From the NCBI GenBank assembly GCA_036402175.1, contig DASWTK010000332.1:1-50786 (forward strand): a stretch of 50,786 bases of DNA. The letters are read 5' to 3'. Positions 26,920 through 34,864 of this stretch are shown piece after piece. The position numbers were made by a program, and so were the translations under genes. Source of the stretch: DASPKM01 sp036402175. GTDB taxonomy: Bacteria; Bacteroidota; Bacteroidia; Chitinophagales; Chitinophagaceae. Below the pieces are notes generated by a model. That model was not told the origin of the DNA and did no database searches. It saw nothing but the letters and a program-made list of their open reading frames with translations. Each line of letters opens with the position of its first letter. Within the stretch, counting starts at the first letter, position 1.

Positions 26920-27467
26920 TATTTGATCGTTCCCTCCAGCAACATGATCTTTACTCTAAGGATCGCTGAAACAGACATGATATCGGTGATCTTTCCGTTC
27001 AGCACCATCTGATATGCTTCATCAAACGGAACCGTCTTTATGATCAGTTCTTCGGTCTCTTCGGGCTCCGGTTCACGTTGCGACAATTTTCTTGCAAGGA
27101 AGATAGCGCCGCGTTCATCACTAACGGAATTTGAAAGATGAAAATTGAAAAGTTTCGTCCACTCTGCCGCTTCAAGGCCTGTTTCTTCCAGCAATTCACG
27201 CTTTGCAGATTCAATGTCTTCCACCTCATGCGCGCCACCTCCTTCGGGTATCTCCCAACTGTATTGTTCCAGTGGAAACCGGTACTGACCTACTAGATAC
27301 GTGTTCAGGTCATCGTCGAGAGCAATGACGCCAATGGCCACGTTCTTGAAATGTACTTTTCCGTAAATACCTTTTCCTCCCGAAGGATTGATAACATTGA
27401 ATTCGGTTACCCTGATCCAGTTGTTATCGTAAACTTCCTTTTGTGATATGACCTTCCATGGATTCAT
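26919..27467 (-). CDS. NUDIX hydrolase, ADP-ribose-pyrophosphatase type
   Basis: A 182-residue NUDIX enzyme. The NUDIX helix is GGAHEVEDIESAKRELLEETGL, which preserves the metal-binding RELxEETGL core, with Val in the position of the first consensus Glu (acidic residues flank it). The upstream strand LVGQYRFPLEQYSWEIPEGG matches ADP-ribose/nucleoside-diphosphate-sugar hydrolases, in which a Pro about fifteen residues after the box defines ADP-ribose specificity. It is the first gene of a two-gene unit with rlmB (TAATG overlap). The exact substrate is not determined. Confidence 0.9.
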   Translation of the reverse strand: MNPWKVISQKEVYDNNWIRVTEFNVINPSGGKGIYGKVHFKNVAIGVIALDDDLNTYLVGQYRFPLEQYSWEIPEGGGAHEVEDIESAKRELLEETGLEAAEWTKLFNFHLSNSVSDERGAIFLARKLSQREPEPEETEELIIKTVPFDEAYQMVLNGKITDIMSVSAILRVKIMLLEGTIK

Positions 27468-27495
27468 GCACCTGGATTGGGGTTAATGCTTTATA

Positions 27496-27535
27496 AAAAA
27501 ATTCGGTGCTAACACTATTGTATCAGGCACCGAAT
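27496..27535 (-). terminator. intrinsic terminator of metK
   Basis: A perfect 9-bp stem, ATTCGGTGC (27501-27509) with GCACCGAAT (27527-27535). On the minus strand it is followed by a T-run (TTTTTT), 26 bases after the metK stop. Confidence 0.88.
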
Positions 27536-27560
27536 CTGCGAAATCTGTTAAACTGTAATG

Positions 27561-28814
27561 CTATTTTATGCTGAAGGCTTTCTTCACCTTGTCAACAAAA
27601 TCCAGTTTCTCCCATGTGAACAGTTCCACTTCTTTAGTGACTGTTTTCCCTTCTGGTGTAGAGAATGTTTTTTTAACTATCTGCGGTTTGCGGCCCATGT
27701 GTCCGTATGCTGCAGTCTCACTATAAATCGGATTGCGCAATTTCAGCCTTTGTTCAATGAAATAAGGACGCATATCGAATATCTGAGATAGTTTCTGCGC
27801 AATTTCTCCGTCGCTCATTCCAATCTTCGAAGTACCGTTAGTATTCACGTACAATCCCATTGGTTCAGCAACTCCGATCGCGTAAGATACCTGCACCAGC
27901 GCTTCATCTGCAACACCGGCGGCAACCAGGTTCTTTGCAATGTGACGCGTTGCATAAGCGGCAGAGCGGTCAACTTTAGAAGGATCCTTTCCACTGAATG
28001 CTCCACCACCATGCGCTCCTCTTCCTCCATAAGTATCAACAATGATCTTACGGCCGGTAAGACCGGTATCGCCATGCGGACCGCCAATTACGAATTTGCC
28101 GGTAGGATTGATGTGATATTTGATCTTGTCGTTGAATAGACGTGCGTATTTTTTATACTTCGACTTAACACGTGGAATGAGTATGCTGATGATGTCTTTT
28201 TTGATCTTTTCAGCCATTTTAGCTTCGGTATCAAAATCATCGTGCTGGGTAGAGATAACAATCGCGTCGATCCTTACTGGTTTATTATTATCATCGTATT
28301 CCAGTGTAACCTGGCTTTTTGCATCGGGGCGCAGGTATTTTATCAGTTTGCCTTCCCTGCGGAGTACAGCAAGTTCCTGCAATAATTTATGCGCCAGATC
28401 CAACGCAAGCGGCATATAATCCTCCGTTTCATTGGTGGCATATCCAAACATCATTCCCTGGTCGCCTGCACCCTGCTCTTCTTTCTTCTTCCTGTCAACA
28501 CCCTGATTGATATCTGAGGATTGTTCATGAATGGCGGAAAGGATTCCGCAGGAATTAGCTTCGAACATGTATTCGCTGCGGGTATAACCAATCCGGCGGA
28601 TAACCTGGCGGGCAATTTCCTGCACATCCAGGTAAGCTTTTGATTTCACTTCACCTGCCAGTACCACCTGTCCGGTTGTTACCAGTGTTTCACAGGCTAC
28701 TTTTGACTGCGGATCGAAAGCCAGGAAGTTATCAATGAGGGCGTCGGAGATCTGATCGGCCACTTTATCGGGATGACCTTCAGAAACACTTTCAGAAGTA
28801 AATAAATAAGGCAT
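27561..28814 (-). CDS. metK: S-adenosylmethionine synthetase
   Basis: A 417-residue methionine adenosyltransferase, which forms SAM from methionine and ATP. Signatures: TSESVSEGHPDKVADQISDA at the N-terminus, QGAGDQGMMFGYATNE around residue 130, the GGPHGDTGLTGRKIIVDTYGG segment, the P-loop-like GGAFSGKDPSKVDRSAAY and the C-terminal DSPIY-type region GRKPQIVKKTFS. Length and order are canonical. It has a TAnnTTTG box 65 bases upstream and a strong terminator downstream, so it is monocistronic. Confidence 0.98.
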   Translation of the reverse strand: MPYLFTSESVSEGHPDKVADQISDALIDNFLAFDPQSKVACETLVTTGQVVLAGEVKSKAYLDVQEIARQVIRRIGYTRSEYMFEANSCGILSAIHEQSSDINQGVDRKKKEEQGAGDQGMMFGYATNETEDYMPLALDLAHKLLQELAVLRREGKLIKYLRPDAKSQVTLEYDDNNKPVRIDAIVISTQHDDFDTEAKMAEKIKKDIISILIPRVKSKYKKYARLFNDKIKYHINPTGKFVIGGPHGDTGLTGRKIIVDTYGGRGAHGGGAFSGKDPSKVDRSAAYATRHIAKNLVAAGVADEALVQVSYAIGVAEPMGLYVNTNGTSKIGMSDGEIAQKLSQIFDMRPYFIEQRLKLRNPIYSETAAYGHMGRKPQIVKKTFSTPEGKTVTKEVELFTWEKLDFVDKVKKAFSIK

Positions 28815-28879
28815 GAGTATTCTAAGATTTTACAGATGACGAAACCTTTTTAGGACAGGTGAAACCCGTTCCAGACGCG

Positions 28880-28887
28880 CAAAGATA
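28880..28887 (-). promoter_or_regulatory. candidate -7 promoter box of metK
   Basis: Minus-strand TATCTTTG (28887 to 28880), followed by GCGCG, fits TAnnTTTG. The leader to the ATG would be about 60 bases. No SAM riboswitch-like structure was recognised in it by eye. Confidence 0.5.
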
Positions 28888-28897
28888 ATCGCCAAAT

Positions 28898-30394
28898 TCA
28901 TATTTTGGAATAGATGATATACAATCGCGCTTTCTTTGTGGGATCTGCAGCAGCTCCACCGTGCAAAACTACCCTGCCGGCAGCTATCCTGCCAATAATG
29001 GGAATGTCAACCCGTGTGAGCTTGCTGAAGTCATAATCGGATGCCTTGCCCGGCGGAATGTAGTAAGGCACAGTCAGATAAGGGGCATACAGGCGCAGGT
29101 TATAGTTGGGCTCGCCCCGGGTGATGATACCCTGAACGTGCCTTGAAACATTGAAACGATAGTTCTGCTGAGCAACTTGCAACGCTCCTCCAAACACACC
29201 AAAGTTTGCGCCTCCGTTATTAAGCACAAAATCATTCTGTATAGTAAAAGCGCTGTCGTTGTCGTTTGTGATCATATCCAGGAAAAGCAGGTTTGGCACC
29301 GGGAAGCCTGCATCACCAGGGGAAGCGATGCGTGTAAATATCAGTTCCGCACGATGAATAACCCTGTTTGACAATGTACTTAATCCGGGAATCGATACCT
29401 GGGCATATGAACCAGGCGTAGTTTGAATATATACGCGATCGTCGGATGGATTGCCGTTTGTAAGATAGGTAGCGTAACCATGTTGTGCTTCGCGGCGGAT
29501 GGTGCTTAACGTTCCGCTGATGGCAACATTTTGCGGCGAGCGACCTATATGTACAAAGTTTGCAACGGCTGTATCAATAACGCCATTGCGCTTTGTGCGA
29601 TAGTATACCTGAAGTTTTGATTTGGCATCATTGATATTGATATATGCAAGCGCCCTGTTGTTGGCGTTGTTGCTATCCACCGTTATGGCAATACCCCGGA
29701 ATAATGTGCGGAATACAGAATCATTATAGAATCCGCCGTTTGCCGTCAGGTCTTTCACGTAATTTTTAAACCTTACGCCAAGGCTTGTGGCCAGTGGGAT
29801 GCGCATTACATTAATCACCTTTTCGGTAACGCCCTTTCTTGTTATTTCAAGTGAATCGTTGAATTTGGTAAAATCAATTGCCTTGCTTCCCAGAACTCCA
29901 TCTGTTGCAAAGCTGCCGTGTCCGATAAGGTATGCGGAATCTTTAAATGCTGATGATTGAGAAATTTCCTGAACGAAGAAGGTGGTCACGTTGTTTGTAT
30001 CGCCATACACACCAGATACTGCAAGTTGCAATACTACCGAGTCGATCCCTTCAACAGAATCCGGCGCGTTAAAAGGATGCGCGGGGCGGCCATATGTGGG
30101 ATCGGGATAGACAGTGAAAAAAGCGTTGGCTACGGTTTTGCCGAATTCCGGATCGTTATAGATTTCACCAACCGGGATATCGTCGCTTCCAATTACAGGG
30201 AATGTATCAGCCAGGATGCGGTTATCTGTAATTACACTGAGTGTTGTGTCGAAAGTATTAACGTTGTCAACAACAGGAATGAGGTCATCGCCCAGTTCTG
30301 TGGTATCGATTCGTGTACATGCTATTAAAAAAAGTAAAAAAGCAGTAAGCGGGAGAATAACAGAGGATGTCCTTTTCACAAAAAAAATTCGCAT
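28898..30394 (-). CDS. DUF4270 lipoprotein
   Basis: A 498-residue predicted lipoprotein of the DUF4270 family. The signal region ends in FLLFLIAC, with the diagnostic TELGDDLIP motif starting six residues after the lipid-accepting Cys. Further conserved blocks are DTTLSVITDNRILADTFPVIG and GEIYNDPEFGKTVANAFF, then PDSVEGIDSVVLQL. The rest is beta-rich, suggesting an outer-membrane-associated binding or structural protein. Start at ATG 30394; the TTG at 30406 adds only four residues. It lies 15 bases after the glycogen-synthase-like gene and is almost certainly in one operon with it, a pairing seen in many Bacteroidota. Function unknown. Confidence 0.88.
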   Translation of the reverse strand: MRIFFVKRTSSVILPLTAFLLFLIACTRIDTTELGDDLIPVVDNVNTFDTTLSVITDNRILADTFPVIGSDDIPVGEIYNDPEFGKTVANAFFTVYPDPTYGRPAHPFNAPDSVEGIDSVVLQLAVSGVYGDTNNVTTFFVQEISQSSAFKDSAYLIGHGSFATDGVLGSKAIDFTKFNDSLEITRKGVTEKVINVMRIPLATSLGVRFKNYVKDLTANGGFYNDSVFRTLFRGIAITVDSNNANNRALAYININDAKSKLQVYYRTKRNGVIDTAVANFVHIGRSPQNVAISGTLSTIRREAQHGYATYLTNGNPSDDRVYIQTTPGSYAQVSIPGLSTLSNRVIHRAELIFTRIASPGDAGFPVPNLLFLDMITNDNDSAFTIQNDFVLNNGGANFGVFGGALQVAQQNYRFNVSRHVQGIITRGEPNYNLRLYAPYLTVPYYIPPGKASDYDFSKLTRVDIPIIGRIAAGRVVLHGGAAADPTKKARLYIIYSKI

Positions 30395-30409
30395 TAAAGT
30401 GACCAATAA

Positions 30410-31222
30410 TTACTTAGCAAGTTCGCTGTACAATTGTAAATAGTCTGTTAAATCAGATTCTGCATTGTATCCAAGAATCTTTTTTCCACGGACTTTCCCC
30501 AGATCTTCGACGAGCTTTTTTTCTGGTTTGTCGCTTCCAATGGTGATCGCATCGGCATATTCACCGCCGGCACGCAAAAGGGCAGTATTGTTATTGTCTT
30601 TCAGAAGTTCAAGGTCTTTATCTTTCAACGCGCCATTCAGGGAAGCCAGCTTAACAAAATTACTGCCGAGCTTTTCTTTGAATGTGTTCTGTCCTACTGT
30701 AAAAACAACCTTGCTGTGTGAGAAAACCGGTTCTTTTTTGTAAACAGTCTTCAGGTATAGTGGAATGAGCGCTGTCATCCAGCCGCTGCAATGTATGATG
30801 TCTGGCGGCCAGCCGAATTTTTTCACCGTTTCCAATGCGCCTTTGCAAAAGAAAACTGTACGCAACCCATTGTCATCATAAAAAGCTTCTTTTTCATCAT
30901 GGAAGATGAACTTGCGTTTGAACAGGTCTTCATTGTCCAGGAAATATACCTGAAGGCGTGCATTGGGAAGAGAAGCGACCTTTATCTGGAGAGGATAATC
31001 ATCATTGTCAACCGAGACATTGATGCCCGATAATCGCACTACTTCGTGCAGCCTGTGTCTTCTTTCATTGATATTGCCAAAGCGGGGCATGATGCAACGA
31101 ACTTCGAACCCTCCTTCATTTGCTTTGATAGCCAGCTTATTTACAATCTCCGAAAACTCTGTCAGCTCCAAATAAGGTGACATTTCATTGGCTATGAATA
31201 AAATTCTTTTCTTTGTTTGCAT
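30410..31222 (-). CDS. half-length glycogen/starch-synthase-like protein (GT5 N-domain only)
   Basis: A 270-residue protein equivalent to the N-terminal Rossmann domain of GT5 glycogen synthase. It lacks the second (GT1) domain and ends naturally in a short helix (DLTDYLQLYSELAK). It begins RILFIANEMSPYLELTEFSEIV: where real glycogen synthases have the ADP-glucose-binding KTGGL loop this protein has ELTEF. RCIMPRFGNINERRHRLHEV and IIHCSGWMTALIPLYL correspond to MPRY and the HAHDW region of GlgA. It is therefore unlikely to transfer glucose. It is not a decayed pseudogene, since the frame is intact and the version is conserved in Bacteroidota. It is divergent from panC and upstream of DUF4270. 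Confidence 0.85.
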   Translation of the reverse strand: MQTKKRILFIANEMSPYLELTEFSEIVNKLAIKANEGGFEVRCIMPRFGNINERRHRLHEVVRLSGINVSVDNDDYPLQIKVASLPNARLQVYFLDNEDLFKRKFIFHDEKEAFYDDNGLRTVFFCKGALETVKKFGWPPDIIHCSGWMTALIPLYLKTVYKKEPVFSHSKVVFTVGQNTFKEKLGSNFVKLASLNGALKDKDLELLKDNNNTALLRAGGEYADAITIGSDKPEKKLVEDLGKVRGKKILGYNAESDLTDYLQLYSELAK

Positions 31223-31258
31223 TATCCGAAATAGGGTTTAATCAATTCAAAGAGTTGG

Positions 31259-31266
31259 CAAAGGTA
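31259..31266 (-). promoter_or_regulatory. candidate -7 promoter box of the glycogen-synthase-like gene
   Basis: Minus-strand TACCTTTG (31266 to 31259), followed by CC, fits TAnnTTTG, 36 bases before the ATG at 31222. It lies in the intergenic region divergent from panC. Confidence 0.5.
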
Positions 31267-31325
31267 AGGGTTTTAGCTGGAAATTAGTCCCTTAGCCTGT
31301 TCCATGCCGATTCAAATAATACCAG

Positions 31326-32180
31326 ATGATTGTTCACCGCACGTCAGAAGCATTAAAGACAGCAATTGAATCGGCTAGGCAGTTGGGACATACCGTTGGA
31401 TTTGTACCCACCATGGGGGCGCTTCACCAGGGTCATATTTCGCTGATGGAGACCGCCAAACTGCATTCAGGCTACACTGTATGCAGCATATTTATTAATC
31501 CCATGCAGTTCAACGACCAGAACGATTTCAATAAATATCCGGTAACTACAGAAAGTGATATAACGATGCTGGAAAAGAGCCAGGCAGATACCCTTTTCCT
31601 GCCATTGGTTTCTGAAGTTTATCCGGATGGAACCAACCAGCTTGAACATTATGACCTTGGTTACCTGGAAACCATTTTCGAAGGGAAATACAGGCCCGGA
31701 CATTTTCAGGGTGTTAGCCAGGTGATGTCGAGACTGCTGAAGATCGTTCAGCCCGATCATTTATTCATGGGACAAAAGGATTACCAGCAATGCATGGTGG
31801 TTAAAAAATTGCTTGAACTGATAGGGATGCACGAAAAGGTCAGACTGCACGTATGCCCCACTGTGAGAGAGGCGGGCGGACTTGCCATGAGCAGCCGGAA
31901 CCTCAGGCTGAGTGCAGAAGGCAGAGAAAGGGCAGGGATCATTTCAACTGCTTTGGAATTTACAAAGGAACACCTTCAGCCGGGCGATCTTTCCGGTCAG
32001 ATGGCAAAGGGAAGGCAGATGCTGACCGATAAAAATATTGAAGTGGATTATTTTGAAATCGCTGATGCCGATACCCTGCTTCCCGTGTCGGACTGGAACG
32101 GAAAGCAGCGGTTGGTAACCGTGGTTGCGGGATTTGTGGATGGGGTGCGGCTGATTGATAATATGATATTGAATCCTTAG
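31326..32180 (+). CDS. panC: pantothenate synthetase
   Basis: A 284-residue pantoate-beta-alanine ligase, forming pantothenate from pantoate, beta-alanine and ATP. The ATP-binding HIGH-like motif is VPTMGALHQGHISLM near residue 30. IFINPMQFNDQNDFNKYP and the KDYQQ sequence in FMGQKDYQQCMVVKKL are typical, as is AMSSRNLRLS near residue 190. It is the first gene of an operon with panD, the flippase-like gene and rfaE2. It is divergent from the glycogen-synthase-like gene. I saw no clear TAnnTTTG element upstream on this strand. Confidence 0.97.
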   Translation: MIVHRTSEALKTAIESARQLGHTVGFVPTMGALHQGHISLMETAKLHSGYTVCSIFINPMQFNDQNDFNKYPVTTESDITMLEKSQADTLFLPLVSEVYPDGTNQLEHYDLGYLETIFEGKYRPGHFQGVSQVMSRLLKIVQPDHLFMGQKDYQQCMVVKKLLELIGMHEKVRLHVCPTVREAGGLAMSSRNLRLSAEGRERAGIISTALEFTKEHLQPGDLSGQMAKGRQMLTDKNIEVDYFEIADADTLLPVSDWNGKQRLVTVVAGFVDGVRLIDNMILNP

Positions 32181-32224
32181 AATTTCTTGATTTAACGATG
32201 AGACGCCTCATTGCTCATATTTCC

Positions 32225-32232
32225 TATTTTTG
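32225..32232 (+). promoter_or_regulatory. candidate -7 promoter box just before panD
   Basis: TATTTTTG fits TAnnTTTG and is followed by CGGG. Only six bases separate it from the panD ATG, so a transcript from it would be essentially leaderless. No convincing -33 element; panD may also be read through from panC. Confidence 0.35.
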
Positions 32233-32238
32233 CGGGTT

Positions 32239-32583
32239 ATGGAAATCGAAGTACTCAAATCAAAGATTCACAGAGCGGTTATAACAGAAGCAAATCTTAA
32301 TTATGTTGGCAGTCTTACGCTGGATGAAGACCTGATGGATGCGGCCAACATGATTGAAAATGAAAAAGTGCAGATCGTTAACGTGAACAACGGATCCAGG
32401 ATCGAAACCTATATCATTAAAGGAAAACGTGGTTCAGGCATTTGTTGCCTTAATGGCCCCGCTGCAAGAAGGGGAAGTGTAGGTGATATTGTAATTGTGA
32501 TCTCTTACGCCACCATGGATTTTGAAAAAGCGAAAAACTTCAAGCCATGGATCGTGTTCCCACGTGACGGAAATAAACTTTAA
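32239..32583 (+). CDS. panD: aspartate 1-decarboxylase (pyruvoyl enzyme)
   Basis: A 114-residue precursor of L-aspartate alpha-decarboxylase, which makes the beta-alanine used by PanC. The self-processing site is Gly24-Ser25 in NYVGSLTLDEDLMDAA, giving the pyruvoyl group on the alpha chain. VNNGSRIETYIIKGKRGSG and LNGPAARRGSVGDIVIVISYA are strongly conserved. ATG at 32239, 58 bases after panC; the length and processing position match E. coli PanD. Confidence 0.97.
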   Translation: MEIEVLKSKIHRAVITEANLNYVGSLTLDEDLMDAANMIENEKVQIVNVNNGSRIETYIIKGKRGSGICCLNGPAARRGSVGDIVIVISYATMDFEKAKNFKPWIVFPRDGNKL

Positions 32584-32630
32584 ACACAGCTTCATTTTGC
32601 TTTTAGCATCGCATTTGTAATACTGAATTC

Positions 32631-33644
32631 ATGAATAAAAAACTGCTGGCATACCTGCAATATGTGTTCTTTATTGGGCTGGCGGTTTTTTTTATCTGGC
32701 TCAGCTTCCGCAATATCGACGCGGAAAAATGGAAACAGCTGCTCAATGCGCTGCGACAGGCCAGGCTCTGGATCTTTTTCCCCGTACTGTTTTTATTATT
32801 GCTGAGTCACTGGCTTCGGGCAGTGCGATGGAAAATGCTGATCGAACCACTCGGCTTTCATCCTTCAACACTGAATACTTTCTTTGGAGTAATGGTTGGG
32901 TACTTTGTAAATCTCGGCGCGCCACGCCTGGGTGAAATTGTAAAATGTACGGTATTGGCGAGGTATGAAAAAGTTCCGGCCGATAAACTTGTTGGTACCA
33001 TCGTAGCCGAGCGTGCCTTTGATCTGCTTTGTCTCGTACTTGTATGCGGCGTAACCATTGCCATTGAAGCCGATGTCATCGGAGCGTATGCATGGAGTAC
33101 CATTTCACCGTTATTTCAAACAAAAAGCGGGGGATTTTCATATGTCAAGATCCTGATCATTCTGGGATCGCTTGCGTTATTAATTTTCGTATTGCGTTTT
33201 ATTTTCAGGAGATTCCTGCACATTAATTTCATTCAGAAATTTAAAGTAATACTAGTGGGAATCCTGCATGGACTGACAAGCATTCGTCTTGTCAGGAATA
33301 AGTGGCTGTTCCTGTTCCACACTGTAAGCATCTGGGTGCTGTATCTGGTAAGTACATGGATTGGATTTTATGTATTGCAGGAGACACAGACACTGGGACT
33401 GGCAGAAGCCTGTTCGGTATTGGTAATGGGTAGTCTGGGAATGATCCTGTCACCCGGCGGAATAGGCGCCTATCCCCTCTTCATCCAGCAAACGGTTTCA
33501 CTTTATGGAATAGCGGCCGAGCCATACGGACTGGCATTGGGATGGCTGCTGTGGCTGGGCCAGTTTGTGATCTTTGTTTTATTTGGTGCGTTGAGCTTTA
33601 TATTACTTCCCACACTTAACAGAAAGCGACATGCGAAAGTCTGA
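32631..33644 (+). CDS. LPG-synthase/flippase-like membrane protein (UPF0104)
   Basis: A 337-residue polytopic protein of the lysylphosphatidylglycerol-synthase transmembrane (AglD2/UPF0104) type with about seven or eight transmembrane segments. Family landmarks: LLSHWLRAVRWKMLIEPLG, the GYFVNLGAPRLGEIVKCTVLARYEKVP region, GTIVAERAFDLLCL, and LVMGSLGMILSPGGIGAYPLF near the C-terminus. There is no catalytic aminoacyl-transferase domain, so the lysine-transfer activity of MprF is not expected; a lipid- or lipid-linked-sugar flippase role is the usual suggestion. It follows panD by 47 bases and overlaps rfaE2 by 14 bases, so it is part of the operon. Confidence 0.85.
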   Translation: MNKKLLAYLQYVFFIGLAVFFIWLSFRNIDAEKWKQLLNALRQARLWIFFPVLFLLLLSHWLRAVRWKMLIEPLGFHPSTLNTFFGVMVGYFVNLGAPRLGEIVKCTVLARYEKVPADKLVGTIVAERAFDLLCLVLVCGVTIAIEADVIGAYAWSTISPLFQTKSGGFSYVKILIILGSLALLIFVLRFIFRRFLHINFIQKFKVILVGILHGLTSIRLVRNKWLFLFHTVSIWVLYLVSTWIGFYVLQETQTLGLAEACSVLVMGSLGMILSPGGIGAYPLFIQQTVSLYGIAAEPYGLALGWLLWLGQFVIFVLFGALSFILLPTLNRKRHAKV

Positions 33645-34119
33645 TATTATCCAGGAGAAAATTTTTACGTTACCTGATCTTGTCAGGCGGATTGGTCAAT
33701 GGAGGTTCCTGGGAAAGACCATCGCATTTACAAATGGTTGTTTCGATATACTTCACCGTGGACATATCGCTTCATTATCGCAGGCGGCAGGTGAAGCGGA
33801 TCTGCTGGTAGTTGGACTGAATTCAGACGCTTCCACACGCGGACTGAAAGGCCCGGGCCGTCCGGTAAATGATGAAAATTCGAGAGCGATGGTACTGGCC
33901 GCATTGCTGATGGTGGACGCGGTGGTTATTTTTAATGAAGAAACACCACTTGATCTTATCAAAGCCATAAAGCCCGATGTATTGGTGAAAGGCGGCGATT
34001 ATACAATAGAATCGATTGTTGGCGCGAAAGAAGTCATGGAGTATGGCGGGAAGGTAGTTGTCAATCCTATCGTGGAGGGTTATTCGACAACCGGGATCAT
34101 TAAGAAATTAGCAGGTTAA
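33631..34119 (+). CDS. rfaE2: D-glycero-beta-D-manno-heptose 1-phosphate adenylyltransferase
   Basis: A 162-residue nucleotidyltransferase corresponding to the C-terminal domain of HldE (RfaE domain II), which activates heptose 1-phosphate with ATP for lipopolysaccharide inner-core synthesis. The cytidylyltransferase-like motif is FTNGCFDILHRGHIASL, with the HxGH pair. GLNSDASTRGLKGPGRPVN and LVKGGDYTIESIVGAKEV match the family, and it ends VEGYSTTGIIKKL, corresponding to GYSTT. The kinase half is not nearby. It starts 14 bases inside the upstream gene, indicating translational coupling. Confidence 0.93.
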   Translation: MRKSDIIQEKIFTLPDLVRRIGQWRFLGKTIAFTNGCFDILHRGHIASLSQAAGEADLLVVGLNSDASTRGLKGPGRPVNDENSRAMVLAALLMVDAVVIFNEETPLDLIKAIKPDVLVKGGDYTIESIVGAKEVMEYGGKVVVNPIVEGYSTTGIIKKLAG

Positions 34120-34123
34120 TTTA

Positions 34124-34771
34124 TTATCTGTACATCCTCTCGACTTCCAGCACGATCATTTCAATCTCTTTATCATCACCATCAGCGTCATAAGCCTGCT
34201 TAAGATTGCTGCCGAATACAAATGCGATGGTTTGCCAGAAGCGCGCTGTTACGCCACCCTTATATTCCTTGATGATCTCGTAACAGTCGTTCCCCGTTTG
34301 GCGGTTGATAAGTTTCATGAGCACCTTTCCCTGGTAAACTGAAAGGTCTTTTATGGGATCAGTAAAATCTCTCTTTAATTCTTTTTCCTTGGAACGTATG
34401 ATCGTTTTCCGTTTTGAAGTGGAGGTCACATTTACCAGCTGACGGTTAATGTCATTCATGATCGCTCCGGCTTTCTTCGCATATGGGTATGTAACATACA
34501 CTGCATTGCGAAGCCGGGTCCATTCAGCTTTTTTCTTTTTTAAATGCGCCGGAAGTTTTGCCTGTACCCACACCCATTCCATATTCTGGGTTGGAAGCCA
34601 TTCCATATTCAGCAGCATTGCAGGAACAGGGATAGTATCATTGGGGCCTAATACCGGCATCGGAATGTTGGGATTCGGTGGCGGAGGGTTTTCCTGGGAA
34701 TAACAAATTCCAGCGATGAAGATTGATGAGGCCAGAATCAACAGCCTGATATATGTTTTTATCCGGGGCAT
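34124..34771 (-). CDS. DUF4294 exported protein
   Basis: A 215-residue protein of the DUF4294 family with an N-terminal signal segment ending GICYS. After a Pro-rich PPPPNPNIPMPVLGP stretch comes the conserved core: LRNAVYVTYPYAKKAGAIMNDIN, ERELKRDFTDPIK-like sequence and VYQGKVLMKLINRQTGNDCYEIIKEYKGGVTARFWQ. This suggests a periplasmic all-helical domain of unknown function. The gene stops four bases from the stop of convergent rfaE2. It may be followed by no other gene on this strand. Confidence 0.85.
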   Translation of the reverse strand: MPRIKTYIRLLILASSIFIAGICYSQENPPPPNPNIPMPVLGPNDTIPVPAMLLNMEWLPTQNMEWVWVQAKLPAHLKKKKAEWTRLRNAVYVTYPYAKKAGAIMNDINRQLVNVTSTSKRKTIIRSKEKELKRDFTDPIKDLSVYQGKVLMKLINRQTGNDCYEIIKEYKGGVTARFWQTIAFVFGSNLKQAYDADGDDKEIEMIVLEVERMYR

Positions 34772-34864
34772 TACGGTTACTAAAATAGCTATAATTTACC
34801 TATGTATACAATAGAGACAGCGATGGTAACCGAAATGCTGTGTTAATGTTTTGTTTTGGAAGGA

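Noticed and set aside
28815..28879. SAM riboswitch in the metK leader
   Set aside because: The leader is only about 60 bases and I could find no conserved stem-junction pattern of known SAM riboswitch classes by eye.
30410..31222. Interpreting the short glycogen-synthase-like gene as a truncated pseudogene
   Set aside because: The frame is intact with a natural C-terminus, a promoter box and a conserved partner, and the same short form is typical of Bacteroidota.
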